From assembly GCA_948473115.1 (NCBI GenBank), contig CAOKWI010000005.1, forward strand, positions 1 through 64,000: a DNA stretch of 64,000 nucleotides. The letters run 5' to 3'. The position numbers were made by a program, and so were the translations under genes. Within the stretch, counting starts at the first letter, position 1, and the number at the start of each line of letters is the position of its first letter. Source of the DNA: an uncultured Lachnospiraceae bacterium (GTDB lineage: Bacteria > Bacillota > Clostridia > Lachnospirales > Lachnospiraceae). Of the stretch, positions 1 through 7,540 are shown piece by piece. A model generated the notes under the pieces. The model was not told where the DNA came from and searched no databases. It saw only the letters and a list, made by a program, of their open reading frames with translations.

Positions 1-78
1 TCCCAATAAATCAAGGTTTCAGCAACAAAAAATCAGGTAGGATTTGACACTACCCTGAAGCGGACAGAGGGTGTAAAA

Positions 79-1497
79 ATGAAAGAGAAGATCATGAGCC
101 TGTTTGGGCAGGTGGATATGACGGAGGGACGTCCATGGGAGAAGATCGTGGCCTTTACGATCCCCATGCTGATCGGCAACATTGCCCAGCAGTTATACAA
201 TACGGTGGACAGTATCGTAGTAGGGAAATATGTGGGGGATAACGCCCTTGCGGCAGTGGGAAGCGCAAGCCCCATATTTAACCTGCTGCTGGTGCTGTTT
301 GTGGGTATTTCCATGGGAGCGGGCATCATGGTCTCCCAGTATTACGGCTCCAGGGACAGGGAAAACCTGTCCAGGACCATCGGCAGCACCATCACCTTGA
401 CGGCGGCTGCTTCCGTGATACTGATGATAGCGGGCACGGTGGCGATCCGTCCCCTGCTGATCCTGCTGGAGACGCCGGACAGTATCATCGACTGGTGTAC
501 CTCCTACCTGCTGATCCTGCTGTGGGGGATCGCCGGGCTGGCCTATTATAATATTCTCTGCGGAATCCTGCGCGGGCTGGGAGACTCCCTGTCTGCCCTG
601 ATCTATCTGCTGATCGCCACTGTGATCAATATCGTGCTGGACGTGTGGTTTGTGGCGGGGTTCCACATGGGAGTGTCAGGCGTGGCGCTGGCGACGGTCA
701 TCGCCCAGATGATATCCGCGGTGCTGTGTGTGGTCAAGCTGCGGAAGATGACGGAATATTTTGACCTGAAACCACAGTACCTCAGGCCGGATAAGAGAAG
801 TATGCTGACAGTGATCCGGCTGGGGCTGCCCTCCGGCATTACCCAGGCGATCTTTTCCCTGGCAATGGTGGTGGTGCAGTCCCTGACCAACAGCTTCGGG
901 GAGATGATCATAGCCGCCAATGTCATTATCATGAGAGTGGACGGCTTCGCCATGATGCCCAATTTCTCTTTCGGGACGGCCATGACTACTTACGCGGGAC
1001 AGAATGTGGGAGCCAGGCAGCTTGACAGGGTAAAGCAGGGCGCGAAGCAGGGCACCCTGATCGCCGTCTGTACTTCCGCGGTCATTACAGGTCTGATCCT
1101 GCTGTTCGGTCCCCATTTGATGGGAATTTTCACCAACACAAAAGAACTGGCCCAGCTCAGCGCCGATATGATGAAGATCCTTGCGGTGGGCTATATTGCC
1201 ATGGCAGTGACCCAGAGCCTGTCAGGGGTCATGCGCGGTGCAGGCGACACAGTGACGCCCATGTGGATCTCCCTGGCGACCACGGTGGCGATCCGCGTTC
1301 CGCTTGTCTACGGGCTGGTATACCTGACCAGAACACCGGAGCTGCCCCAGGGACGGTACGAGAGCCTGTGGATCTCCCTGCTGTGCGCCTGGGTGCTGGG
1401 CGCCCTGATCACGTTCTTCTTCTACCGTCTGGGAGGATGGAAGAAGAAAGCCCTCAGTACAGATCTGTCTGCCGGTAAGGCGCAGTCTGATGAATAA
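79..1497 (+). CDS. MATE family efflux transporter
   Basis: A 472-residue polytopic membrane protein of the multidrug and toxin extrusion (MATE) superfamily, expected to export organic compounds in exchange for Na+ or H+. The family N-terminus is visible (GQVDMTEG, then a WEKIVAFTIPMLIGN first helix and the QQLYNTVDSIVVGKYVG segment), and the length and about twelve hydrophobic helices in two homologous halves fit. The start ATG follows GAGGG; a second ATG five codons on is possible. It stands alone and is followed by a structured intergenic repeat and a convergent regulator gene. The substrate cannot be read from the sequence. Confidence 0.93.
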   Translation: MKEKIMSLFGQVDMTEGRPWEKIVAFTIPMLIGNIAQQLYNTVDSIVVGKYVGDNALAAVGSASPIFNLLLVLFVGISMGAGIMVSQYYGSRDRENLSRTIGSTITLTAAASVILMIAGTVAIRPLLILLETPDSIIDWCTSYLLILLWGIAGLAYYNILCGILRGLGDSLSALIYLLIATVINIVLDVWFVAGFHMGVSGVALATVIAQMISAVLCVVKLRKMTEYFDLKPQYLRPDKRSMLTVIRLGLPSGITQAIFSLAMVVVQSLTNSFGEMIIAANVIIMRVDGFAMMPNFSFGTAMTTYAGQNVGARQLDRVKQGAKQGTLIAVCTSAVITGLILLFGPHLMGIFTNTKELAQLSADMMKILAVGYIAMAVTQSLSGVMRGAGDTVTPMWISLATTVAIRVPLVYGLVYLTRTPELPQGRYESLWISLLCAWVLGALITFFFYRLGGWKKKALSTDLSAGKAQSDE

Positions 1498-1522
1498 GCG
1501 CTGATATTACACCAATACTGAC

Positions 1523-1702
1523 ATTGCACAGAGACCTCTGAGCCGGTGGGGAATCAAAGACCTCGCGGCATTCGCCAAGCCATGGAACATGGCTTTATGC
1601 TCGTGCAGGCAGCGGCACAAAGTCAGTTACACTGACTTGGCTCATTGCTCGCGGGAATAAACGCCGCATGGTCCGGAGGCCTTTTGCATTGCCCCACTCT
1701 GT
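1523..1702. repeat. Structured intergenic repeat with two tight hairpins
   Basis: The gap between two convergent genes holds a weak outer inverted repeat (around 1523-1545 against 1671-1694) that encloses two perfect stem-loops: AAGCCATG/CATGGCTT at 1577-1595 and AAGTCAGT/ACTGACTT at 1620-1638. Its left end (CAATACTG.CATTGCACA) resembles the end of the element at 10133 and, less closely, the one at 63186. No coding frame is convincing. Confidence 0.5.
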
Positions 1703-1708
1703 CTGCTA

Positions 1709-1942
1709 TCAGAACAGTTCTTTCATATCGACCTTTAATACCTTGCAGAAGGTCAAAAGCTCATAATCAGCAACAAAGCGTTCCTGCTTTTCAATACGGC
1801 TGATTACTTTCTGGGACAACTCTATATTTTCCAGCTGCATCTTAATAGCCAGTTCTTCCTGGGTCAGCTTCTGGCTGATCCGAAGCTGTCTGATCTTAGG
1901 CCCGACAATGTTTGCTTTTCCCTCATAATTATATATTTTCAA
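1709..1942 (-). CDS. Small XRE-family helix-turn-helix regulator
   Basis: A 77-residue DNA-binding protein made almost entirely of a Cro/C1-type helix-turn-helix: KIRQLRISQKLTQEELAIKMQ is followed by the recognition helix and the ISRIEKQERFV turn. The start is TTG, placed by a strong GGGGAGG seven bases upstream. Similar stand-alone XRE proteins in Clostridia often act as local repressors, but no target is identifiable here. It converges on the MATE gene and diverges from the small-membrane-protein cluster, so it could act on the shared upstream region. That is inference. Confidence 0.85.
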   Translation of the reverse strand: MKIYNYEGKANIVGPKIRQLRISQKLTQEELAIKMQLENIELSQKVISRIEKQERFVADYELLTFCKVLKVDMKELF

Positions 1943-2233
1943 TCGAATACCTCCCCGGTCGTTCTGACGGACATGTTTCTGCGTTTGAAAGGGATCGTCT
2001 CTCAGTCATGTTTTATGTAAAAAGAGTGTATTTTATGAAAGCATACGATAGATAGACAGGCAAAAATCCCCAAAGATGACTAAACAAAAATATTGTATTT
2101 GTATTTCCTGATTTGAATAATCTGTAATTTTGCAGAATAGTTATCTTTAGGGTATCAATAGCTTTGTTCTAACTTATAATGTTGAATGTTAACGGAAATT
2201 TAAGATTTTTTTGCTTGAGGGAGGAAACTGTAT

Positions 2234-2668
2234 ATGTATTTCTGCAGGAACTGTGGCGAGGCCTATCAGACTGACGAGGCCGTTATGTGCGTTAAATGCG
2301 GTGTCAGCAAAGGGCAGGGATCCAATTACTGCCACAGCTGTGGTAAACCGGTGGATCCGCAGCAGACGGTGTGCATGAATTGCGGCGTTGCGAATAAGCC
2401 GATGGCAGGTCCGGATGCGAAAAGCAAGATCCTGGCTGGGCTTCTGGGAATTTTCCTTGGAAGTTTCGGAGTACATAACTTTTATCTCGGCTATACTTCG
2501 AAGGCGATCATCCAGCTGGTATGTACCATTGTGGGCTTTTTGACGAGTTGCATCGGGATTGGTGTTCTTGTGGTGCTGGGAATTACCATATGGGGGCTTG
2601 TCGAGGGCATTATGATCCTCTGCGGGAAAATCGAAGTGGACGGTCAGGGGAATCCCCTCGGGGAGTAG
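2234..2668 (+). CDS. Zinc-ribbon plus TM2 domain membrane protein
   Basis: A 144-residue protein with two CxxC-type zinc ribbons at the N-terminus (CRNCGEAYQTDEAVMCVKCG at about residues 4-23, then CHSCGKPVDPQQTVCMNCG). A TM2 domain follows: two membrane helices separated by a short polar turn, with the typical LLGIFLGSFGVHNFYLGY motif. TM2 proteins are widespread and poorly understood. ATG follows GGGAGGAA eight bases upstream. The 290-base gap before it is AT-rich and has a TATAAT at 2175-2180 without a convincing -35 box. It heads a set of four small membrane proteins. Confidence 0.85.
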   Translation: MYFCRNCGEAYQTDEAVMCVKCGVSKGQGSNYCHSCGKPVDPQQTVCMNCGVANKPMAGPDAKSKILAGLLGIFLGSFGVHNFYLGYTSKAIIQLVCTIVGFLTSCIGIGVLVVLGITIWGLVEGIMILCGKIEVDGQGNPLGE

Positions 2669-2710
2669 GATCCGGATCGTTGCAAGAACACATTGTGAAG
2701 GAGAAAGAAT

Positions 2711-3085
2711 ATGGACGGACAAAACATGGGAAACGGACAGAACAACCAGACATCCCAGTACAGCAATTATCAGGATAACACGGCTAATGTCCCTTATCAG
2801 GCGCCGGGGGAGCCTCCCCAGTCCAATAAGGCGAACACGCTGCAGATCGTCAGCCTGATCTGTGGTATCGCAGGTATCGTTTTTGGGTGCTGCACAGGTT
2901 ACGTAGGAGTTGTTTTAGGTATTATCGGACTGATCTGCGCGATCATTGGCAATAAGGAAGGCAAGAACGGTGTGGGTACAGGCGGTCTTGTCTGCTCGAT
3001 CATAGCCATCGTAATCAGCATTATTATCCTTATTCTGGCTGTGATAGGATGGGGTATTTTACAGGAGGCTGGAGTTTATTACTAA
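2711..3085 (+). CDS. DUF4190-like small membrane protein
   Basis: A 124-residue protein with an Asn/Gln/Pro-rich N-terminal tail (about 45 residues) followed by two hydrophobic helices. The pattern is that of DUF4190-type proteins: ANTLQIVSLICGIAGIVFGCC, a Gly-rich turn, then GTGGLVCSIIAIVISIIILIL. It has a good GAAGGAG site and lies 42 bases after the TM2 gene, so the two are probably cotranscribed. The function is unknown. The disordered tail with repeated QNNQ-type residues is typical of this group and probably faces the cytoplasm. Confidence 0.75.
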   Translation: MDGQNMGNGQNNQTSQYSNYQDNTANVPYQAPGEPPQSNKANTLQIVSLICGIAGIVFGCCTGYVGVVLGIIGLICAIIGNKEGKNGVGTGGLVCSIIAIVISIIILILAVIGWGILQEAGVYY

Positions 3086-3104
3086 GGCGGATGGAAGACA
3101 GGTA

Positions 3105-3506
3105 GTGCTGGAGGACAGTCTGTTTCGGGTAGGACTGGTCATATTGGCAGCCGGCAGCGTCGGCCTGGTGCTCTATTTTGGTGTGATCCGGAAACAATTT
3201 AAGATGCCGCCTTGTGTGTTTGCGTCCTGGCTGCGGATTTATTGTCCTGGCTGCGGCGGAACAAGGGCGGTGGAGGCTCTTTTACAGGGGCATATATTGG
3301 AATCGGTATGGTATCATCCCCTGGTTCTGTATACGGTGATCATTTTTGGCGGGTTTATGCTGACCCAGGGATTGGAGCGGCTGGGTTTCAGAGGAGTCAA
3401 GGGTTGGAAGTACCATGACTGGCATCTGTACGGGGCGGTAATTGTGTTGGTCTGTAATTTCCTGTTTAAGAATCTGCTTCGGTGGATCTGGGGGGGTACT
3501 ATATAA
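3105..3506 (+). CDS. DUF2752 family membrane protein
   Basis: A 133-residue membrane protein with a GTG start. It shows the DUF2752 signature: a YCPGCGGTRAVEALLQGH motif after the first helix and a YHPLVLYTVI segment in the second. The function is not known; the Cys/Gly/Thr/Arg motif is the family's conserved core. It lies 19 bases after the DUF4190-like gene and has a weak ribosome site, so translational coupling is likely. The four neighbours form one small-membrane-protein operon. Confidence 0.78.
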   Translation: MLEDSLFRVGLVILAAGSVGLVLYFGVIRKQFKMPPCVFASWLRIYCPGCGGTRAVEALLQGHILESVWYHPLVLYTVIIFGGFMLTQGLERLGFRGVKGWKYHDWHLYGAVIVLVCNFLFKNLLRWIWGGTI

Positions 3507-3544
3507 AATTTTATACACTTTAAAGTGTGGAAAGGACGAAAGAA

Positions 3545-3856
3545 ATGAATAAGAAAGTAACAGGTATCGTAGGCTATATCACCTGGATCGGATTGATCGT
3601 TGCATTCTGTGCAGGTGATAAGGAAGGCGCTAAGTTCCATCTGAACCAGAGTCTGGTGCTCTGGCTTGCAGAGATCGTGGTAGGACTTATTGCCACTGTG
3701 GGAGGATATATTCCTGTAGTTGGCCTTATCATCTCCCTGATAGCCGGTATTTGCCAGCTCGTTCTGGCTGTATTCTGGGTTATGGGTCTGATCAACGCAA
3801 TCAAGGAAGAAGAGAAGCCCCTTCCCCTGATCGGCGGCATCCAGATTCTGAAATAA
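3545..3856 (+). CDS. DUF4870-like small membrane protein
   Basis: A 103-residue protein with about three hydrophobic helices. The opening GIVGYITWIGLIVAFCAGDKEGAKFHLNQ, with helices joined by a polar KFHLNQSL turn, resembles the DUF4870/YtxE-like group. ATG 3545 is chosen over an in-frame GTG at 3527 because AAAGGA sits at the right distance before ATG. It ends the operon and is followed directly by a terminator hairpin. Confidence 0.75.
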   Translation: MNKKVTGIVGYITWIGLIVAFCAGDKEGAKFHLNQSLVLWLAEIVVGLIATVGGYIPVVGLIISLIAGICQLVLAVFWVMGLINAIKEEEKPLPLIGGIQILK

Positions 3857-3888
3857 GCCTGAGTATTTTTGAAAAACTGTTGCGTCAG

Positions 3889-3924
3889 AAAAGCGGTTCG
3901 GAAATTTTCCGAACCGCTTTCTTA
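3889..3924 (+). terminator. Intrinsic terminator of the small-membrane-protein operon
   Basis: A near-perfect stem (AAAGCGGTTCGGAA against TTCCGAACCGCTTT, very short loop) lies 33 bases after the last stop codon and is followed by TTTCTTA. The T tract is short, so termination may be partial; the large palindrome that begins immediately afterwards may add to it. Confidence 0.7.
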
Positions 3925-3925
3925 G

Positions 3926-4048
3926 GAACTGTGAATAAATAACTTTTCAATAGTGCGCTGGATTTTTCTCCGATATCAAATTGCTTTAGCAATTTGATAT
4001 CGGAGAAAAAGACAAGCAATATGAAAAGTTATTTTTGCACAGTTTCTT
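3926..4048. repeat. Large nested palindrome between convergent genes
   Basis: An outer imperfect inverted repeat (GAACTGTGAATAAATAACTTTTCA against its counterpart at about 4020-4045) encloses a perfect inner hairpin at 3963-4010. The inner arms are 23 bases each with a two-base TT loop. The terminal GAACTGT motif links it to the elements at 24155, 37296 and 54964. It lies between a plus-strand and a minus-strand gene and may serve as a bidirectional terminator. Confidence 0.75.
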
Positions 4049-4141
4049 AATCTGATAGGAGATTACGTCTTGGTCAGGGAAGAATGCGCAGTACTCTTCG
4101 AAGTGCCATTTATGGCGCTTTGTGCCGTGTGCGGCACATTT

Positions 4142-4612
4142 TTACGGATTTTCTATCTGAAGGTCTACGTCTTCAGGCGTCTCTCCGTGCAGAAAGGTAA
4201 TAATGATCTGTACGCGTTTGTAAGCGCGGGAATAGTTTTCGCTGGCATAAGCGGCAGTATATTCATCGTAGGAATCCCCGCCATAGGCATCGTGGTAACT
4301 GGATACGGCAGTGGACATGTAATCTCCCGCCTGTTCGGCGATTTCCTCCAGATAGTCAAATTCCTCCGGAAAGTCAAGTTCAGCGAAGCCCTGAAAAGAG
4401 TCTTCCAGATCGTCCAGACAGGAGAGCAGGTCTGAGACAGCGCTTTCGGAAGAAGCGTCGATACTGTTGATGGCGGTATCGATCTGGGAGATTTCAGTAC
4501 AGAATTCTTCGATACTGTTTCGAAATTGTACTAATTCAGGATCTTCACCACATGCTGTGAGAAAAGCAACAGCCAAGAATCCTGCAATATGCAATCGGAT
4601 CTTCTTTTTCAA
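4142..4612 (-). CDS. Putative secreted lipoprotein of unknown function
   Basis: A 156-residue protein that begins KKKIRLHIAGFLAVAFLTAC, a complete lipoprotein signal peptide whose LTAC lipobox puts the lipidated Cys at about residue 16-17. The mature part is acidic and predicted helical, with many Asp/Glu/Ser and no recognised domain. The start is a TTG at 4612, decided by a strong CGGAGG eight bases upstream; longer in-frame ATG starts at 4669 and 4654 would place 14-19 extra residues before the signal peptide. It diverges from metH. Confidence 0.7.
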   Translation of the reverse strand: MKKKIRLHIAGFLAVAFLTACGEDPELVQFRNSIEEFCTEISQIDTAINSIDASSESAVSDLLSCLDDLEDSFQGFAELDFPEEFDYLEEIAEQAGDYMSTAVSSYHDAYGGDSYDEYTAAYASENYSRAYKRVQIIITFLHGETPEDVDLQIENP

Positions 4613-4713
4613 ACTTTTATCCTCCGTTATCAGTTCAGTATTCTTTGCTTTCATGGTTACAATTTCCATTACCTTTGTTGGATGCAGAACAATTCAAATT
4701 TATCATATTCTGT

Positions 4714-4803
4714 CTATTTGTGCAACTGTTTCCCGAATTGTAAGTCAACACCCCGCAACAGTTCCGCCATACGGCTGAACTGTTACCCAACTGCACAAAT
4801 AGT
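4714..4803. repeat. Inverted-repeat element upstream of metH
   Basis: The outer arms CTATTTGTGC (4714) and GCACAAATAG (ending about 4802) enclose an inner stem AACAGTT/AACTGTT with CCG/CGG at 4757-4784. The inner GGCTGAACTGTTAC string is identical to the right end of the element at 24155-24294. Both copies sit about 12-30 bases upstream of the next gene's promoter. Nothing else is seen in the 341-base gap apart from that promoter. Confidence 0.65.
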
Positions 4804-4815
4804 TCAATCCTACCC

Positions 4816-4845
4816 TTTACGACTAAAAGAAAGATGTGGTATGAT
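4816..4845 (+). promoter_or_regulatory. Predicted sigma-A promoter of metH
   Basis: TTTACG (4816-4821), an 18-base spacer and TATGAT (4840-4845), with the extended -10 TG one base before the hexamer. The leader to metH would be about 100 bases. I looked for SAM and cobalamin riboswitch landmarks in it and saw none that were convincing. Confidence 0.6.
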
Positions 4846-4953
4846 AGAGAGAACCGCTTCATGGGAAGAAATCCTGTGAAGTGCAAAATACAGACAGTAT
4901 ATTTTTTGAATGATATGTTATGAATACGGTAACATAGCGGAAATGGTGTAAAA

Positions 4954-7497
4954 ATGACAAGGAATGAATTTAAAAAACTGGCTGAGAATTTTATCTATCT
5001 GGATGGAGCTACCGGTTCCAACCTGGTGAAAGCAGGCATGCCCTCAGGAGTATGTCCTGAACAGTGGATTCTGGAGCATCCGCAGGTGATGCTTGCACTA
5101 CAGGAAGGATATGTGGCGGCAGGGTCAAATATTCTGTATGCGCCTACTTTTACGGCGAACCGCATCAAGCTGGCGGAGTATGGCCTGGAGAAAGATCTGA
5201 AACCGATGATCCGTGACCTGGTGGCAATCTCCAAAAAGGCAGCCCAAACGGCAGGGCAGGGACAGAAGGTGTATGTGGCGGGGGATCTGACCATGACGGG
5301 GGAGCAGCTGAAACCCATGGGGAACATGGAACTGGAGACTCTGATCACCGTCTATAAAGAACAGATTCTTGCCCTGGAGGAGGCAGGGGTGGATCTGCTG
5401 GTGGTGGAGACCATGATGAGTCTGGCGGAGGCGAGGGCTGCGCTGATCGCTGCAAAGGAGGTCTGTGAGCTGCCGGTGATGGTGTCCATGACCTTCGAGG
5501 CGGACGGCAGGACGCTGTATGGCACGGACGCCAGAACGGCGGCTGTGGTGCTGGAAAGCCTGGGAGCCTGCGCCATCGGTGTGAACTGCTCCACAGGGCC
5601 CGCCCACATGAAGGGGATCATTGAGGACATGCTGTGCCATACCCTGGAGATACCGATTATAGCGAAACCAAATGCTGGACTTCCCTTTCTGGATGAGCAG
5701 GGCCGTACCTGTTACAATATGGATGCAGAAGCGTTTGTGGAGGAAATGAAGCTTCTTGTGGAGGCAGGCGCCACCGTGCTGGGGGGGTGTTGCGGGACTA
5801 CGCCGGAATTCATCAGAGGGCTGCATGAAACCTTTGGAAAAAAGAGTAAGGCAGCGCCGGTAAGGCGGGATCCTTCCATTCGATATCTGGCATCAGAGCG
5901 GCAGACTGTCTCGTTTGGGCTTACCGGAAATTTCATCATAGTGGGGGAGCGGATCAATCCCACCGGCAAGAAACTGCTCCAGGCGCAGCTGCGGGAAGGA
6001 AATATGGATAAGGTGCTGCAGTTTGCGGAGGAGCAGGAAAAGTGCGGGGCACAGATCCTGGATGTAAACATGGGTATGAGCGGCATTGATGAAAAGGCCA
6101 TGATGCTGCGTGCCCTGGAGGAAGTCGGCGGAGTCACCAGCCTGCCTCTTTCCCTGGACTCCAGCCATGTGGATGTTTTGGAGGCGGCATTACGGCATTA
6201 TCCCGGCAGGGCACTGGTCAACTCTGTATCACTGGAGACGGAAAAGTTTGGGAAGCTGCTGCCCATTGTGCAAAAGTACGGTGCCATGTTTATCCTGCTT
6301 CCCCTGTCCGACCAAGGATTGCCGGAAAATATAGAGGAAAAGAAGTGCATCATTGAGAAGGTGCTGGAACGGGCTTATACGCTGGGCATGAAGCCCTGGG
6401 ACGTGGTGGTGGATGGTCTTGTGGCCACAGTGGGTGCCAATAAAAGGGCGGCGCTCGAGACGCTGGAAACCATACAATATTGTAAAGAAAAAGGACTTGC
6501 GACCATCTGTGGCCTGTCCAACATCTCCTTCGGTATGCCGGAGAGAAGCTTTGTCAATACTGCTTTTCTGGCGCTTGCCATCCGGGAAGGGCTTACCATG
6601 GCCATTGCCAATCCCTCCCAGGAGCTGCTGGTCAGCTGTGCACTGGCAACGGATCTGCTGCTTGCGAAGGAAGAGGCGGATCTTCGATATATAGAATATG
6701 CCAATGTAGTGGCGGAAAACAGGGAGAAAAAGGAAGCCGTCTTACAGAAGAAGCTTATGGAGGCTGCTGCGAAGGGCGGCGGAAAACCGGCCCGGGTAAA
6801 TGCGGGTATGCCCGTCGCTCCGGAGGTGACGGATCCAAGGACTGCCATCCAGGAGACAGACGGTGAGAACGAAGCCAGGGCAGCGTTAAGGAAGGCTGTC
6901 ATGAAGGGTAACCGGAACGGGATTGCCGCCCTGACCAAAGAGGCGCTGGCAAAGGGAGAGGAACCTTCCATGCTGTTAAATGAGGTGCTGCTTCCTGCCA
7001 TTAATGATGTGGGGGATCTTTTTGACAAAGGGAAATATTTTCTGCCCCAGCTGATCGGCAGCGCGGAGGCTATGAAAAATGCGATTGAGGTGCTGGAACC
7101 GCTGCTGTTAAAAAAGACGGAAGCAGGAAATAAACCTGTGGTGGTGATTGCCACAGTAGAGGGAGATATTCACGATATTGGCAAGAATCTGGTGGCTCTG
7201 ATGCTGAAAAACTATGGCTTTGAGGTGATTGACCTGGGGAAGGATGTGCCCAAGGAGGAGATTGTCCGTGTTGCCAGGGAGCGCAACGCCCAGATCATCG
7301 CACTGTCTGCATTGATGACTACCACTATGCAGCGGATGCGGGAAGTAATCGATCTGGCAAAACAGGAAAGCATCAATGCAAAAGTCATGATCGGTGGTGC
7401 CGTCATTACCCAGGATTACGCCGACGAGATTGGCGCGGACGGCTATTCAAGGGATGCGGCGGAAGCCGTGAAGCTGGCACAGAGACTGACAAAATAG
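4954..7497 (+). CDS. metH: Cobalamin-dependent methionine synthase, three-domain form
   Basis: An 847-residue enzyme that transfers a methyl group from methyltetrahydrofolate via cobalamin to homocysteine. Residues 1-300 are the homocysteine domain, with the zinc ligands in GVNCS (about 210) and GGCCGT (about 277). The pterin domain follows (IIVGERINPTGKK at about 328). The C-terminal part, about 640-847, is the cap plus cobalamin-binding module with the DIHDIG motif (Asp-x-His-x-x-Gly, about 737) and the SAL and GG landmarks. The SAM-binding reactivation domain of long MetH proteins is absent, so reductive reactivation would need a separate protein, which I do not see here. It lies 43 bases before ilvB and is probably cotranscribed. 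Confidence 0.95.
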   Translation: MTRNEFKKLAENFIYLDGATGSNLVKAGMPSGVCPEQWILEHPQVMLALQEGYVAAGSNILYAPTFTANRIKLAEYGLEKDLKPMIRDLVAISKKAAQTAGQGQKVYVAGDLTMTGEQLKPMGNMELETLITVYKEQILALEEAGVDLLVVETMMSLAEARAALIAAKEVCELPVMVSMTFEADGRTLYGTDARTAAVVLESLGACAIGVNCSTGPAHMKGIIEDMLCHTLEIPIIAKPNAGLPFLDEQGRTCYNMDAEAFVEEMKLLVEAGATVLGGCCGTTPEFIRGLHETFGKKSKAAPVRRDPSIRYLASERQTVSFGLTGNFIIVGERINPTGKKLLQAQLREGNMDKVLQFAEEQEKCGAQILDVNMGMSGIDEKAMMLRALEEVGGVTSLPLSLDSSHVDVLEAALRHYPGRALVNSVSLETEKFGKLLPIVQKYGAMFILLPLSDQGLPENIEEKKCIIEKVLERAYTLGMKPWDVVVDGLVATVGANKRAALETLETIQYCKEKGLATICGLSNISFGMPERSFVNTAFLALAIREGLTMAIANPSQELLVSCALATDLLLAKEEADLRYIEYANVVAENREKKEAVLQKKLMEAAAKGGGKPARVNAGMPVAPEVTDPRTAIQETDGENEARAALRKAVMKGNRNGIAALTKEALAKGEEPSMLLNEVLLPAINDVGDLFDKGKYFLPQLIGSAEAMKNAIEVLEPLLLKKTEAGNKPVVVIATVEGDIHDIGKNLVALMLKNYGFEVIDLGKDVPKEEIVRVARERNAQIIALSALMTTTMQRMREVIDLAKQESINAKVMIGGAVITQDYADEIGADGYSRDAAEAVKLAQRLTK

Positions 7498-7540
7498 CTA
7501 CCCCTTTTACGGCGTTATTTTAATTTAGGAGGATATATAG

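Noticed and set aside
1..78. Possible end of an upstream gene or promoter at the window start
   Set aside because: The first 78 bases have TTTGAC but no matching -10 box at a proper distance and no open frame that could be assigned.
4846..4953. Possible SAM or cobalamin riboswitch before metH
   Set aside because: The leader after the promoter is only about 100 bases and shows neither the B12 box nor the SAM-I core strings.
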